From contig OZ316893.1 in NCBI GenBank assembly GCA_973895155.1, positions 21,638,001-21,702,000 of the forward strand: a DNA stretch of 64,000 nt, read 5' to 3'. The position numbers and the translations under genes were made by a program. Of the stretch, positions 37,585-50,085 are shown in pieces. The first letter of the stretch is position 1, and each line of letters starts with the position of its first letter. The DNA comes from Marsupella aquatica. Taxonomy: Eukaryota > Marchantiophyta. The notes under the pieces are model-generated. The model did not search any database. It was not told the DNA's origin and saw only the letters and a program-made list of their open reading frames with translations.

Positions 37585-40500
37585 ATTGTTTGGTATCCGG
37601 CAATAGGCACAGTTCACTTCAGAAACAGATGGCGGAATAGGAGAAGCCTGTTTCAGACGCCTCCCTGATATATTAAAGTCCTGGCGATATTTATGTAAGT
37701 CCCTGCGACCAGGTGGGAGCACGTCAGCTTGTATAGATGTATTTGATCGTGCATTTGAATTATCTGCCCACAAGGGCAGTCAAGGAAATATTTGCCCATT
37801 CAGGGAGTACAGTGTAGTCTTTTGTTATTGTTCACTCGGTGTGCACTTGCTGGAATTTATTTATTCTGTTCACGTGCCTTCTCTGGCTTTGTGCGGGCTT
37901 CGAAAGCTGGTCTCTGGACATAGTTTGTGTTTCCTGATAAGCCATTAGTTGGTTGGAATTATTGCACACAAGCTCAAGTGTATGAGCTGTCTGTCACCCA
38001 CAAGCAATTGTCGTGGAAACAAGACTTACAGCACTCTGAGCTTCACAGAAAATTTCTATAACGTTTCGACGAAGCCAACATCGTATACCATATTGCTTAG
38101 GCACTGACCATGTACTCCGTGTATATGACGGAAATGTACCAGATGTCTGATGTCAAACATGTCGAGAGTTTACTTCCATGATTTGTCTTTTATTTATCCG
38201 GTTCTGAGACTCTGGACTGGCCATACAACATCTCCCTACATAGGTGGTACGCTTCCTTCTTCAAGTTCTGGGCTGTGGATGTATGTCCAATTCTCAGTCT
38301 TTCCGACTTCTCTGGACATTTGACTTTGGGCAGGCGTAAGTTCATTAACCTGAGAGGGGTTGACTAACTTATCCTAGGCAATCTTCGAGCACCAAAGACA
38401 CCCTCGAAGTCGCCACGAGGTCAATGATTTGGAAAGTGCTTTATATTCGTCATTCACGTAAGCCTTATCAGAGCTGGGCCTTTATACTTTAGTTTTATTG
38501 CCTCGGAATATTTTTTAGTCAACAAAAACAAAACGGCAGCCCCACGCGGCCTAGCTGGGGCTCTGTTGGGATGACAGCAGCGTGTTTTTCCGTCTAAAGA
38601 ACGTGAACTCGTGGTCTTCACGGTTCTTGAAAAGAGGCCGCAGCCGACAACTTTTGCCACCGTCGTGTTGAGTGGCCTCCGTGAAGGATCGGCATGTTCT
38701 TGGTGCTGGAAGATTGGTCTCATATGCGCATCGTGTTGACTGTTTGCCTGAGCACAATCCAATCATTATACTGTATACCACAATAGTCTACTTTCCGCGT
38801 GTGGGAATTGATGAAAGTGCGCAATTACTTGAACAAAAAGGAAGTGCTTGACCTTCAAGACGATGCCAGTTTGAGTGAATCCCTTAGTTTTCTCGCTGAT
38901 ATGGGCTTTTCCTGTGTGCCCTCACGATCTGGGAAGTGACTCCACTATTAGTTTGTGGATCAGGATCTAGCAGAGTTTAAATCTGTTGAGAACCGTTTCC
39001 GGCAATTTCTTTATGAAGGATTGTGACTTCATGTTCCATTTCAGAGCTTCATTTGCAGAGCATGTTTGGTGCCATCTCTAGTCGCATCTATTCAAAGTGT
39101 GAGCTAACCATATCCCCAACGATTTCCTGGCACTTGAAGATCGCTGTAGCATCTTATTCAGTGCTAGGATGTCCACACTCATTGGTGAATTCAACAAGGC
39201 CCTTTTATCAACCAACCCAGTTTCTCTGTTCTTGACAGGAAAATATTGAGAACATGTACCATTTTTCAAAACACATCCTTTGTATATAAGAGTTCTAGCC
39301 AACAACAACCTCATTCAATTTGAAGGCAATGTACACACACTTTTGAAGAAATGTCAAACTTCCCCACAACCTCGTTTCTCGATCCACTCTGGAGTAACTC
39401 CATTTGTATCTGTCGTAGGAAAAAAGAATACAAACATAGGGATTATATCAAGAATCAAAGGAGGAAGTTTATTTTTAAGGAGATGACTGACAGTTCCATC
39501 CCACTTGTGACGAAGCTGTGAATCTCAAACCTCAATCCCACCTCGAGCAAAAGCTGATGATCAATCGACTCAGATAAGGACACAGGGGCACCCACAGTCC
39601 ATGAAGCAAAATCTAAAATTACAATCCACATATGGAGCAAGTGCTTACAAACTTATTCCCTACCCCCGTGAGCATGGGCCAGGGCCTTAGTTTGTTTCAA
39701 CCAAAGTATCAAATTATTAAAAACTTAATTTACTGTCTAGGCTATCTAATGAGTTACTAGGTAATTCACTGCATCCACTATCAGACATGGTTCATCAAAC
39801 ACTATACTATCCAATCCTTCCCATTCTGGAGTATAGTCTATTGATGAAACAAGTCTAACTGCTCATTCCTTGAATGACATTAGAGTGATAACAAAAATCA
39901 GCATGCATGATCATTTTGACATACCATTCAACATCTTATTCTGCTCTCCATCGACATAGATTTGGTGGGGCCCTAGAGTTACGGTTTAGAGGCTTCACTC
40001 TAGAAGCCCGGACCCAAACTCTAGCTTCTGTTCACAAAGTAGTAATAAGATGCCATCTGGGCGGGAAAGCAATCATGGCTATTCACTGGAAAAATGGATT
40101 TTTTGGCAACGTTTGTTTCGCCAAAACACCTCCCCATGCCCCCTCCTGCCTCCAGCTGCCCCCTCCGCCTTGCCATCTATGCCTCAACCTTATCCTCTGT
40201 GCATCACCTGCCACCTTTGCATCACCCTTTGTGCCTTGCCCTTGCTATCCGTGCCTTGCCCTCAATAATCATGCACTGCATGGGCAGCAAGCATGTTTTA
40301 ATAAATGGGAGAAAAGCACCAGGCAAAGTTTGAGATTTGGCCACATTATGGATGTGGCCAAATCAGGGTGAGTAGACTGTTATGTAGGCCCTGATCCAGG
40401 CTGAGCTGAGCCTGGTCTGGCAATTAAATTTTGGGACTCAAATAGGGGCTGAACCTGTTGAACTTCATCTGAATGTGCTTTGCAGAAAATCACCGGACAA

Positions 40501-40690
40501 TTCTATTGAAGCATAATGAGACAACTTCAAGAATGCAAACTTTGAGTTTCACACCATTGCGCCGCACCTCAACCAGAGTTTTTTCATGAGTCTATTTCTT
40601 TCCAAAATGCCTGTAGTGTGAAAAATAAAGCTTTTATACCTTACATCTGCATCAGCTAATCAAAATGCATATTTCTAGGAATCATATATG
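37585..40690. other. 3' region of ALDH3 and intergenic DNA, no gene recognised
   Basis: The first part is presumably the ALDH3 3'UTR. The 154-residue frame at 39907-40371 has a Pro/Cys-rich low-complexity tail and no family resemblance. A small TCTAGAG hairpin lies at 39985-40006. Confidence 0.45.
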
Positions 40691-40832
40691 CGCAAGCTTA
40701 GAAATCTTGGAAAAACAAGAAAAAACTTTAGTTGGAGATCTTGTCTAAGCTTATAATATTTAGAAATCTTGGAATAACAAAACAAAAACCTTTAGTTGGA
40801 GATCTTGTCTAAGCTTATAATATTTTGGGCGA
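40691..40832. repeat. ~67-bp tandem duplication
   Basis: TTAGAAATCTTGGAAAAACA then TTTAGTTGGAGATCTTGTCT and AAGCTTATAATATTT is followed by a second TTAGAAATCTTGGAATAACA, TTTAGTTGGAGATCTTGTCT, AAGCTTATAATATTT. Confidence 0.9.
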
Positions 40833-42862
40833 AAGAGTATTGGAGGTTGCCCTTGCAGACTTAGTTACTACACTAAATGTGGACCATTAGAAAATCACAT
40901 TATTGCAGTGGTCTACTTTACACCTATCGTTTCTTGTTTGGAGTTTGCATGCACTTGCCATCTTCTTTTGTGTTTTGTGCCTTTCGTGTCTTCCTCTCTC
41001 GACCTCTTTTGCTTTTACTCTATTGTACTTGTTTGGCCCTTAAAAAACTTAAGTGGACCTCTTTTACCTTTCCTTTTCTGACAGACAACACTGTCCCATG
41101 ATCTTTGACAATTTCCATGGCAACCTTTTCTGTGATCATGGGTGCACTTTAGTGTATAACAGTATGTTTCATGGATGTCACTGTGGACAAGGCTTTATAC
41201 ACATCCTAGAAAGTTAACACTCTGAAAAAATTGTAAGAATGGCTTCTACGAACAGAAATAACAAAACCCTGACAACGTGCAATGAAATAGTATACAGGAT
41301 CCCATAAAGGTGGGCTTCTTTGGCCGTGTATTGGTCCTTTTGGGAGGGGCCTTTGCAGAACTACAAGTCACCTGGTTGTAGCGTATATGAGAAGTTATGC
41401 TTAAAAAACCAATGGATAAAAACTTGCTCAAGAAGCATGTAAGCTAAGTAGATAGCACATGGGAACAAGAATGAAGGGGCACCCACAGCCAGCGTTTGTT
41501 TAGTGGCAAAAATTGACTAGATTCCACCTAGCTTAAAACTGTCCCCCACTTTTGGCAGAACAATTCTAACTTTTTTTACTTCCATTAGCTATTCTCCCAC
41601 CTGTGCACAGACCCCATTAGCCAGAATCTAATGATCAATAATTATTTTTCTATTAATTATTTAGACTAAATTTGTATAAAGCTAAGAGGTCAAATAAGGT
41701 GCTTATAACACAACCATAGAGCGTATTGTTTTATGCATATCTTCTAGAAAGTGAAGTAGGTTATCTAAACTTCAAAATGAGAATATCTGTAGATTATTCT
41801 ATTTCAAATAAAGTGTTTCCAGAACAAAATAAAGAATATTCTACCTTCTATACCTTTACGAAGGCCACTAACATCCCAAATGTAAACACTTATGGAATAC
41901 TCTGTTTTGAAAATAGGGATATTTAATTACGTAAGGATTGCACATTGTATTAAAATAATACAGTAACTTATCCCCCAGAAGTTGACCTTGGTGGAGCTGG
42001 CTTGCAATCATGTGAGGAGCACAGAACTTCTTTTCCTTTTTTCAATTAGTTCGTGGACCCCTATCTGTTTTGATTTGATTGAGATAAATGTGTTATACAA
42101 TGTGTGACACTAAACATAGGGCACTCAGATCATTCTCTCGCTCAATTGAATTGCTAGTTGCTTTTGATTTGGTGTCAAAAACTGAATTGACAATTGCAAA
42201 GCTTATACCATTTTTGCTTTGTGAGTAGGCTGGTGATTCGTGGCTGTTGAATTGTCCTTCGAATTGTCTCCCACTCATGCTCGTTGACACTGGTTACGAC
42301 GTCTGGGTTGGGAATTCTCGTACAACAAATTACAGTAGTGGACATCTGACACTTAGCAGGACGGACAAGGTTCAATCTAGCTTCATCCCACATCAAATTT
42401 TGTAAGTCTTTATCTTGTGCCAGTCTACTCTAGAGAGTCGAGCAAAATTTAACTAAGTTTTACCAACTTGTGTGCCTGACTACTCTAGAGAGTTCGTTGT
42501 TGAAATTCTTTTGCTGTAGGATTTTTGGAATTGGAGCTTGGACGAGCTTGCTGCAGACGATTTACCAGCCACGTTGGGGGTTGTGTCGTCCAAGACTACT
42601 ATGCCCATTCATTATGTCGGTTACTCGCAGGTATCAATCCACAATAAATTCCACCCAATCAATTGAGATATAGAAGCAATTATATCAGTCGGTTACTTGG
42701 GTAGCAAGATTTAATAATTAAGGAATTCAATCACAATTCACAAAAAAGGGTGGGCAATCGGTTACTTAGGGTAAATAAAACGGAGGGTGAGCCTATTGCT
42801 AAAGCACAGTTGGTTACACAAGGTAGATAAAATGGTTATTTTTTATTACTTTTTACGTCATC
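40833..42862. other. intergenic, no gene recognised
   Basis: AT-rich DNA without recognisable genes. Two weak repeats are visible. CTACTCTAGAGAGT occurs at about 42427 and 42479. A GGTTACT word, usually in TCGGTTACT, recurs near 42618, 42690, 42757 and, altered, 42810, each followed by G-rich and then ATAAAA-type sequence. Confidence 0.45.
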
Positions 42863-43941
42863 TTTTACGGCATGGCGTCCTCAATTTTACCAAAAATTTG
42901 CAGCAAACATGAAAGGTGACGTAATTTCATTGTGGAAACCAATCCGTTCCTGTTTGCAAAGCGCCATGATGATGTGGCACTCTTTGGAGCCAGGAATTTT
43001 GGAAGGGACCTCTAGTGGGGTCCGTAAATAGAGTGGAATGGGAGATGAGTGGCTGACACATTTTTCCCTTTTTCCTTTTCCTCTGTTTGCACGGGTGTGC
43101 ATTTGCCAGGTTGCATTTGCCTCTTCTTTAGTGTATGGTGTTTTCTCCTCTTCTCCTTTTAGGTACATTGCCACTAAAGATGTTCTAACTTATAATATTG
43201 TCACTATCCTTATTGCATTATAAATATGTCACGGGTTTGGTATATTCCTACCTTTGTTACTTTGTCAAACTTGTCGTTTTTATGTGAAACAGTGGCATAT
43301 TTTGTAAATACAAAAAAACCATGTCAATATTATCAATTTGAATATATCTAGTGGCAAACTAATTAAACGTTTTTCTCCTCATGGACCTAGCTCTTTGCTT
43401 TGTTTTGTCCTTTTTCCTAGATTATGGTTCTTTTTCCTTAATTTTTCTTGTTTATAGACAAGAAATGACATAGATATGCACCAACATAAAAAAAACTGAG
43501 GCATTATGGATCCAATGATTGTAAGGATGGAAATATTTAAATGAAACTTAAATCCAAAATGTTTCTTCTATTTGTGTGTTTTTTTGTTTTTTGTTTTTAA
43601 AGGGGAAATCTGTGAAACCCCACAGAAAGGGAAGAGTCGGCCACAATAGTTGAACCAAAGACCTATCAATCTTGACTCAAGTGAGCTATCACAAAGTCAT
43701 TCTTCTATTTGTGTTTTTCTTTATTTGTTGAGGACTTTCCTCGACTCGACAGACATTCCAATCTTTATCCTATTCTTTACGGACCCCCATTAGGGGTCCT
43801 TTCCAAAATTCCTGGCTCCACAGCACGCCACATCATCATGGCACGCTGCAAACAGGAAGAGACTTGTTTTTGATAAAATTAACTTCTGCATTCATGTTTG
43901 TGGCAAGTTTACTGTAAAAACTAGGACGCCATGCCGTAAAA
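42863..43941. mobile_element. element with ~168-bp terminal inverted repeats
   Basis: The left arm 42863-43030 and right arm 43775-43941 are inverted copies. Shared words include TTTTACGGCATGGCGTCCT, CCTGTTTGCA, GCCATGATGATGTGGC, GGAGCCAGGAATTTTGGAA and GGGTCCGTAAA. The 740-bp centre has no transposase-like frame. Outside the arms, weak similarity continues (ATAAAAT.GTTATT on both sides), so the true ends may lie farther out. The long arms suggest a non-autonomous MULE-like or foldback element. A target duplication was not located. Confidence 0.75.
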
Positions 43942-46197
43942 AAGAATGTAAAAAAAACTCACATGCAAATCAAAAGACAAAAAGATTGAGGTAAAACTTC
44001 TCCCAATAACTATTTTATTCTCCCGATAGCAATTTTTGATTTGACATTGCTAAGTCAAATCATAATGAAAACTCACGTTTAATATGGTGTTAGAAAGATC
44101 TTGAAGAGACGGTCCTGATGAGCTCATCATTGTCATCATTCGATAAGAATTGAGTAAATAATTTGAAAAATAAATTTTACCCGTGATTTCATAGTCTCTA
44201 ACATGAATAGAAATCTTTGTTGTACAACCCCTTAAATGTATACCCCTTCCATGAGAATGAACCTAAAATTGACAGTTTTTATGAGTACTAAGGAGATTAT
44301 GAATTTTAGAATTTCTTTAGCTTTTTAATGAACTTAACATTGATAGATTTAGTTAAGTTCTAAATAGATTATAAGTTTCCAATGTTCTTTAGTTTTCCAA
44401 TGAGTGTAACATTGGGAGATTTTATCAAGTACTAAAGTGGTCATGAGTTTCTAACTTTCTCTAGCTTTCGATCTATTCCAAATTCCACAATTGAAGATTT
44501 GTTTCCATGAAACCTTTTGTCTTAAATGATTATGCAAAGTTATTAATTTGATGACACCGATGACTTCTCTCTCTTAGTCTATCTACGTGTAGGAATTGAA
44601 AGTGATTACTTTTGATGCAACTTCAGTGCATCCAGCATCCCTTCGATACCGTGGAGGAAACCGTCGAGCACTATTTTGCTGAAGTGGGCAATTAAGCTAC
44701 CCACACATTAAACAGTAGTTCACAATGCAGCTGGTTTTGCGATTGATGTTAATTATGGTTGCCTTGGTAAGTTTGGCAACTATTTCAAGTGTCAAACATT
44801 GACTTGTCCATTTTTGAATTTTTTTTTCTTTTGATTTGGAGGTCCATCTAGGCTTCAGTTTCTAGATAACTGCCTCTAAAATAACATGGGGTCCACGGAT
44901 TAATTAACAATGTTTATAAGCAAAACTATGACAAATATGAGCCCAAACAGACCACCATGTTTGGCAAACAATCTGGATGGACCATCCTTAAATGTTGGTT
45001 TTTTGCTCGCGTATATGGGCACCAGCAGTTGCTTGGTCAATCCTTGGGGGCCTCAATCCAAGGGGTGTCCCATATCACGTGCGAAGTTTTGGGGGTATAA
45101 ACACCCTAAAACTTAAGTCAATAAAGTTTTTTTAGTAATTTTTCTAAAATGGAATATTCCAAGAACAATCTCAATTTGGATTTAAAAAAACCCTATGATT
45201 CTTATAATTCTCAAAATTGGATTGAAATAACCCTAATATTCTTCAACAAAAATTTAAAAGTATTTCACTAAAGTCAATCAAAAAACCCTATACTTATTCG
45301 CACGTGATGGGTCGGAAGAAAAGAAGTGAGGACCCCAGGGGTCGATTGTGTCCCTTTGTCAAACATGGTATTCCATCTGAGCATTAACTTCATACCTATA
45401 TCTAAATCTTCTTATATTGTTGGGGCCTCTCCACCCAGAATGTGGGCGGGAATGTGGGAAAGGCCCCAAAGATGTTTTTTCCATTCAGACAGCTACATTG
45501 TCTAGTGTTGCTAGCTTCTTGGTTTTGAGAGAGGTTTTGACCTTAGTTTGTAGCCAAAAGAAATGTTCATAATGCAAATATTACCATAAGTATTTTATTT
45601 AAGTGCAGCAATCAAAATTTGACTTTGCAAAGGAGTGCCCAATTTTCTTGATCATTGGGAAGACCCAATGGTAAACCTTATTTGGGAGAATAAGACTATA
45701 TAGTGAAGGTCAAACTCTACAATTAAGATTTAGGAATGTTAATGATGGGTGTATAGAGATTCCAGGTTGGAGAGGTCCCCAACTCCGCAAGAATGTAGCA
45801 TTTTAGGGATCCAGTCTTCAGGTTGATGAACAAAATTGTGCTCTTGGTATTTCTCCAAAGTGTCAGCAACTTCAATGCAAGTGGCTTACAAGACCAACAT
45901 TATTTGACATCTATCATATCCTGCAGTCCCGCTTCCAGTGTAACATCAACGGGTGTGAAACATTGAGCTGCTAGAGCAAAGAGGACACCAATTTTGGAGC
46001 TATCATGGCATGGCCAAAAACTCACGGGCAGCCTGGCCTCGAGCTAAGCCACAAGCAATTCTAGTGGACTTGTGTAGCAATGTATCCCGCCTCCACCTTT
46101 TAGCAGCTGTGCATGTTTGATGCAGAGAGTTCACTTTTCAATATTCCTCAAGCACCCATAATTTTGCGTAGTTGTAGGATGCATGCATGGAGCAGGG
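43942..46197. other. intergenic, AT-rich, degenerate repeats, no gene recognised
   Basis: Around 44230-44470, three diverged units of about 80 bp carry AAC(T)TAACATTG, GAGTACTAA and ATGAGTTT / TAAGTTTC words. Their reverse complement resembles repeats at about 58850-59420 (CTAACAATGTTAGGTTCACT). No credible open frame is seen on either strand. Confidence 0.45.
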
Positions 46198-46310
46198 TGT
46201 TGGGAAAAAAGCATTGTCCAGGATCGACACAAAAGTCACATCAACAATGCGCACACCAACAACTCATGCACATTCACCATGAGACTACACAGCATATAAG
46301 TGGTTTACCC

Positions 46311-46654
46311 TAATGAGCATAGATGACATTCGCAACGGCAAGCTCATGAACCATCCAACGCACAATAGTCGACACAGAGAGATACGTGGTTCACCTCCAC
46401 ATGAGGCTACGTCCACGGGAACACACAAGAGCTTTACTGCACTCTAGGCCGACCGGCCATACCAAGAATCCACAGCACAAGCTCTCCCTATCTCTCAACT
46501 AGCTCCGTAACAATGAGCCTAAGTTCCACCAGGGTCTGGCATCAGCCCTGGCTATATGCACAACAACACTACCGCTAACCTTAGCTAGGTCCTAACCCGA
46601 GTTAGCCTAACTATGGTTAGCACAAGAGTCACAAGACTAGAGCAATATCTAACA
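46311..46654 (-). repeat. 3' LTR of the copia element
   Basis: 344 bp. On the minus strand it starts TGTTAGATATTG and ends GCTCATTA, where the 5' LTR ends GCTCATCA. Confidence 0.95.
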
Positions 46655-46665
46655 AACTCCCCCTT
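46655..46665 (-). other. polypurine tract of the copia element
   Basis: The minus strand reads AAGGGGGAGTT directly before the 3' LTR, the expected position of the plus-strand primer. Confidence 0.85.
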
Positions 46666-46864
46666 GACTCTTGTCTTGGGGACTGGACTAAATGCTACCA
46701 TATGGAATCCTCAGCGGGAAGTTCTAGACAATCACCAAACCAGGTCTCCCCCTAAAAACCACCACAAGGGTTAACTAAGGGTTAACTAGAACTAAGCCGT
46801 AGCCTAACAGGAATGAGTAATCCATATACAAATAGTCACACATTGCTAAATAACTCTACTTGCA

Positions 46865-48661
46865 CTACAACTGCAAAACTTGCAAAGTAGCATGGTGTCT
46901 TGAGAAACTCTCCAAAGGAATCACTTTGGTAAAAGCATCAGCGGGATTGAGCTTTCCATCAATCTTGACTAGCTCAAAAGTTTTATCAGACACTACTTGC
47001 CTGATAAAATGGTACCTGATATCAATGTGCTTCACCCTGCTATCCATCACCTGGTTAGCAGCCAAGTGAAGAGCACTCTGACTATCACAGTTTAGAGTCA
47101 TTTTTCCATGCTTTAAACCCATCTCCGCGATCAACTTATCCAACCAAATTGCTTCATTTGCAGCTTCTGCTGCTGCAACATACTCTGCTTCTGTAGTAGA
47201 CTGAGCTATGCACTTCTGAAAGGTAGATTTCCAACTGATACATCCTCCTCCAAGAGTGTATACAAACCCAGTTGTAGATCTCCTTGTATCCAGACAGCCT
47301 CCATAGTCAGAATCTACATAGCCAACTAACGTTCTATTTGATCTGTTATCAAATAGTAATCCATAGTCCTGTGTTCCCTTCAGATACCTGAGAATCCACT
47401 TCACAGCTGCCCAATGTATCTTCCCTGGATTTGACATGAATTTGCTAACCTTGCCCATCGCTAGGGCCAAGTCAGACCTAGTACAAGTCATCAAATACAT
47501 CTGACTGCCTACTGCCTTCTCATAAGGAATCTTAGCCATCAGACCTTTCTCCACAGCATCCGTAGGAGAGAAAGCTAATGATAACTTGAAATGTGAAGCT
47601 AAAGGAATACTCATTGGCTTACAATTTTCCATGTTGAATCGTGCAAGTACTTTCCTCGCATACTGGCCTTGACTCAAGCACAACTGTCCAGTCTCAGAGT
47701 TCCTAAAAATCTCCATCCCTAAGATTCTCTTGGCCTTACCAAGATCCTTCATCCTGAATTCAGCACTCAATTTCGCCTTGAGACTGTCAACCTCAGATTG
47801 ATCTTTAGCCACAATCAACATGTCATCCACATAGATAACCAGAATGATGAAACCAAATACATCATTCTTGACTGATTTCGTATACACACAAGGATCATAC
47901 ACCATCCTTGTAAAACTTTGAGCAAGCATGAAATCATCAAACCGCTTGTTCCACTGTCTGGGAGACTGCTTCAATCCATACAAGGACTTGAGAAATTTGC
48001 AAACTAAGTTCTCTTGGCCCTTCTTCATAAAGCCTAGTGGCTGTCTCATGAAGATCATCTCTTCCAAGTTGCCATCGAGAAAAGCAGTAACAACATCCAT
48101 CTGATCCATCACCAGACCAAAAAACATAACAAGCTGACACAAGATCCGAATTGTGGAATACTTAGCAACCGGTGAAAAGACCTCATTGTAATCCACTCCT
48201 TTCTCCTGAGTGAATCCCTTGACAACAAGCCTTGCCTTGTAGATCTTGTCTCCACCCTCTGAAGGACTATCCTTCAACTTGTAAATCCACTTGCTGTCCA
48301 CCACTTGCTGACCTCTTGGAAGCTCCACCAGCTCCCATGTCTTGTTGTCACTCAAAGATTGCAACTCTCTCTGCATTGCTGTATTCCACTCATGCTTCTG
48401 CTTTGAAGCACAAGCCTCACTATACGAAGAAGGCTCTCCTTCTTCCAAGATCAAAGCCATATCATCTTCATCAGGTGCAATGTCAATATCATCTAGCTTA
48501 GATGAGTCTGCCCATTGACCATACCTGGTATGAGCTCTAGTAGAACGACTTGAAGTTCTTCTAGTAGATGACTCAGACTGATCTGTTGCTGCTGCTGGTT
48601 GAATTTGAGGTACCCCAGCAACAATTTGCTCCTCTTGTTCCATCATAGGAACCAGCTCCAA
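46865..48661 (-). CDS. copia pol, C-terminal part: reverse transcriptase and RNase H (598 aa open frame)
   Basis: Reverse transcriptase (RVT_2 type) covers about residues 100-345, with WIYKLK near 125, MDVVTAFLDGNLEE (187-200, first catalytic Asp) and IYVDDMLIV (276-284, catalytic Asp pair). RNase H follows, with VGYVDSDYGG (446-455), the TTEAEY motif (489-494, catalytic Glu) and RVKHIDIRYHFIR near the end. The linker before the reverse transcriptase is acidic and Ser/Arg-rich. This part is uninterrupted, including all visible catalytic residues. The true frame begins upstream and is separated from integrase by a one-base shift near 48772-48785. Confidence 0.93.
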   Translation of the reverse strand: MELVPMMEQEEQIVAGVPQIQPAAATDQSESSTRRTSSRSTRAHTRYGQWADSSKLDDIDIAPDEDDMALILEEGEPSSYSEACASKQKHEWNTAMQRELQSLSDNKTWELVELPRGQQVVDSKWIYKLKDSPSEGGDKIYKARLVVKGFTQEKGVDYNEVFSPVAKYSTIRILCQLVMFFGLVMDQMDVVTAFLDGNLEEMIFMRQPLGFMKKGQENLVCKFLKSLYGLKQSPRQWNKRFDDFMLAQSFTRMVYDPCVYTKSVKNDVFGFIILVIYVDDMLIVAKDQSEVDSLKAKLSAEFRMKDLGKAKRILGMEIFRNSETGQLCLSQGQYARKVLARFNMENCKPMSIPLASHFKLSLAFSPTDAVEKGLMAKIPYEKAVGSQMYLMTCTRSDLALAMGKVSKFMSNPGKIHWAAVKWILRYLKGTQDYGLLFDNRSNRTLVGYVDSDYGGCLDTRRSTTGFVYTLGGGCISWKSTFQKCIAQSTTEAEYVAAAEAANEAIWLDKLIAEMGLKHGKMTLNCDSQSALHLAANQVMDSRVKHIDIRYHFIRQVVSDKTFELVKIDGKLNPADAFTKVIPLESFSRHHATLQVLQL

Positions 48662-49170
48662 GCCCGAAGCTTCTCCATCTCTCCTGTCATGAACTGCATC
48701 ATGACTAATCTCCCCCTCAACCCAGTCCGGGATGGGAGATTTCCCCTTGTCAGTATGGGAGTCCTGAGAACTCTCCCCCTCCTTTGATGATCGGATTCAT
48801 TAAAGGACACATCTCTACTGACAATTAGCTTACAGGTTACTAGATCCCATAACCTATAACCCTTCACACCTTTGTGATAACCAAGGAAAATGCACTTCTT
48901 CGACTTGGACTCCAACTTGGATCGAAGCTGGGAAGGTGTAAGCACATAAGCATCACATCCAAAAATCCTCAGATGTGAGTAATCTGCTGGACGCCCGTAC
49001 GTCATTTCAAATGGCGTCTTGAATCCAATAGAACTGGATGGAGAAAAATTTACCAAATAAGCTGCAGTGTTGACAGCTTCAGCCCAAAACTTATGTGGTA
49101 AGCATGATTGACTCAACATACTCCTCGAGCGGTCCAAGAGTGTTCAGTTGAGTCTCTCAGAAACACCATT
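48643..49170 (-). pseudogene. copia pol, integrase C-terminal part, broken
   Basis: After the stop at 49171-49173 the same frame continues NGVSERLN, meets TGA at 49144-49146 (where the family has Arg), then runs as SMLSQSCLPHKFWAEAVNTA, PFEMTYGRPADYSHLRIFGC and KCIFLGYHKGVKGYRLWDL, the standard copia integrase tail. At the GGAGGGGG run (48772-48785) the frame slips by one base and the continuing sense (SSQDSHTDKGKSPIPDW) is found in the next frame. Confidence 0.88.
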
Positions 49171-50082
49171 CTACTGAGGAGTATAACTTGTTGTGAGATG
49201 GCGGGTAATCCCCTGCTCCTTACAATACGTTCCAAATTCCCCGGAATAGTATTCACCGCCGTTATCCGATCGAAGATATCTCACCTTATTACCAGTTTGA
49301 TTCTCAACTTGGGCTTTCCACTCCTTAAAAGTGGCAAAAACATCAGACTTATTATGTAGAAAGTATATCCACACATACCTTGAGTAATCGTCTATGAACG
49401 TGACATAGTATAACCGTCCAGAATGTGAGGGAGTAGGGGCTGGACCCCACATATCACTATGTACATACTCAAGTACCTCCTTGCTGGTGTGAGTTTCAAT
49501 TCCGAAGGGTTTCCTGTGCTGCTTCCCTAGCACACAGTGCTCACGAAATTCCAACTTACAAGATTGCAAATTAGAAAGTAATCTTTTCTTCTGAAGAATA
49601 ACCAAACCTTTTTCACTCATGTGACCCAAACGGAAGTGCCACAGCCGGGCCATCTCCTCATGAGATAAGGTTACATTGGCTTCATCACAAACTACACTGC
49701 CCTCCAAAACGTATAGATTGCTATGTCTCTTTCCCTTCAATACAACTTTAGTACCAGTTGAAACCTGAAGGACACCATTAGCAGAGCTCCACTGATGGCC
49801 ATTTGCTTCTAAAACTCCAAGTGAAATGAGATTTTTCATCATGCTGGGAATATGTCTCACATTCCTCAACGTTCTCACAACACCATCAAACATCTGAAAT
49901 CTTACAGATCCAAGTCCAACAACTTGACATGGGATTCCATTTCCCATCAACACTGACCTGTTGGAAACGGTGTAAGAACTGAAACAATCTCTCCTAGAGC
50001 AAATGTGAAAAGTACATGCACTATCTAGAATCCAGTTATCACTACCTGGATTTGACACTACGTTGAGAGCATAACCTTGACA
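49171..50082 (-). CDS. copia pol, protease and integrase core part
   Basis: The frame opens after a TGA at 50083-50085. It contains the protease active site as WILDSACTFHICS (Asp-Ser-Ala), the pre-integrase zinc region WHFRLGHMSEKGL with the Cys pair in CKLEFREHCVLGKQHRK, and the integrase core: SDMWGPAP (first Asp), FIDDYSRYVWIYFL (second Asp) and LRSDNGGEYYSGEF (with the catalytic Glu farther on). It ends at TAG after TSYTPQ, where the family reads TPQQNG or similar. Confidence 0.9.
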   Translation of the reverse strand, partial: CQGYALNVVSNPGSDNWILDSACTFHICSRRDCFSSYTVSNRSVLMGNGIPCQVVGLGSVRFQMFDGVVRTLRNVRHIPSMMKNLISLGVLEANGHQWSSANGVLQVSTGTKVVLKGKRHSNLYVLEGSVVCDEANVTLSHEEMARLWHFRLGHMSEKGLVILQKKRLLSNLQSCKLEFREHCVLGKQHRKPFGIETHTSKEVLEYVHSDMWGPAPTPSHSGRLYYVTFIDDYSRYVWIYFLHNKSDVFATFKEWKAQVENQTGNKVRYLRSDNGGEYYSGEFGTYCKEQGITRHLTTSYTPQ

Positions 50083-50085
50083 TCA

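Noticed and set aside
39907-40371. 154-residue frame with a Pro/Cys-rich tail
   Set aside because: The tail is a CCTGCC-type simple repeat and the start has no similarity to known proteins.
49171-49173. Stops in the copia frame as possible RNA-edited codons
   Set aside because: Stop-removing RNA editing is known for organelle transcripts in some land plants. This element is nuclear and has frameshifts too, so decay is the simpler reading.
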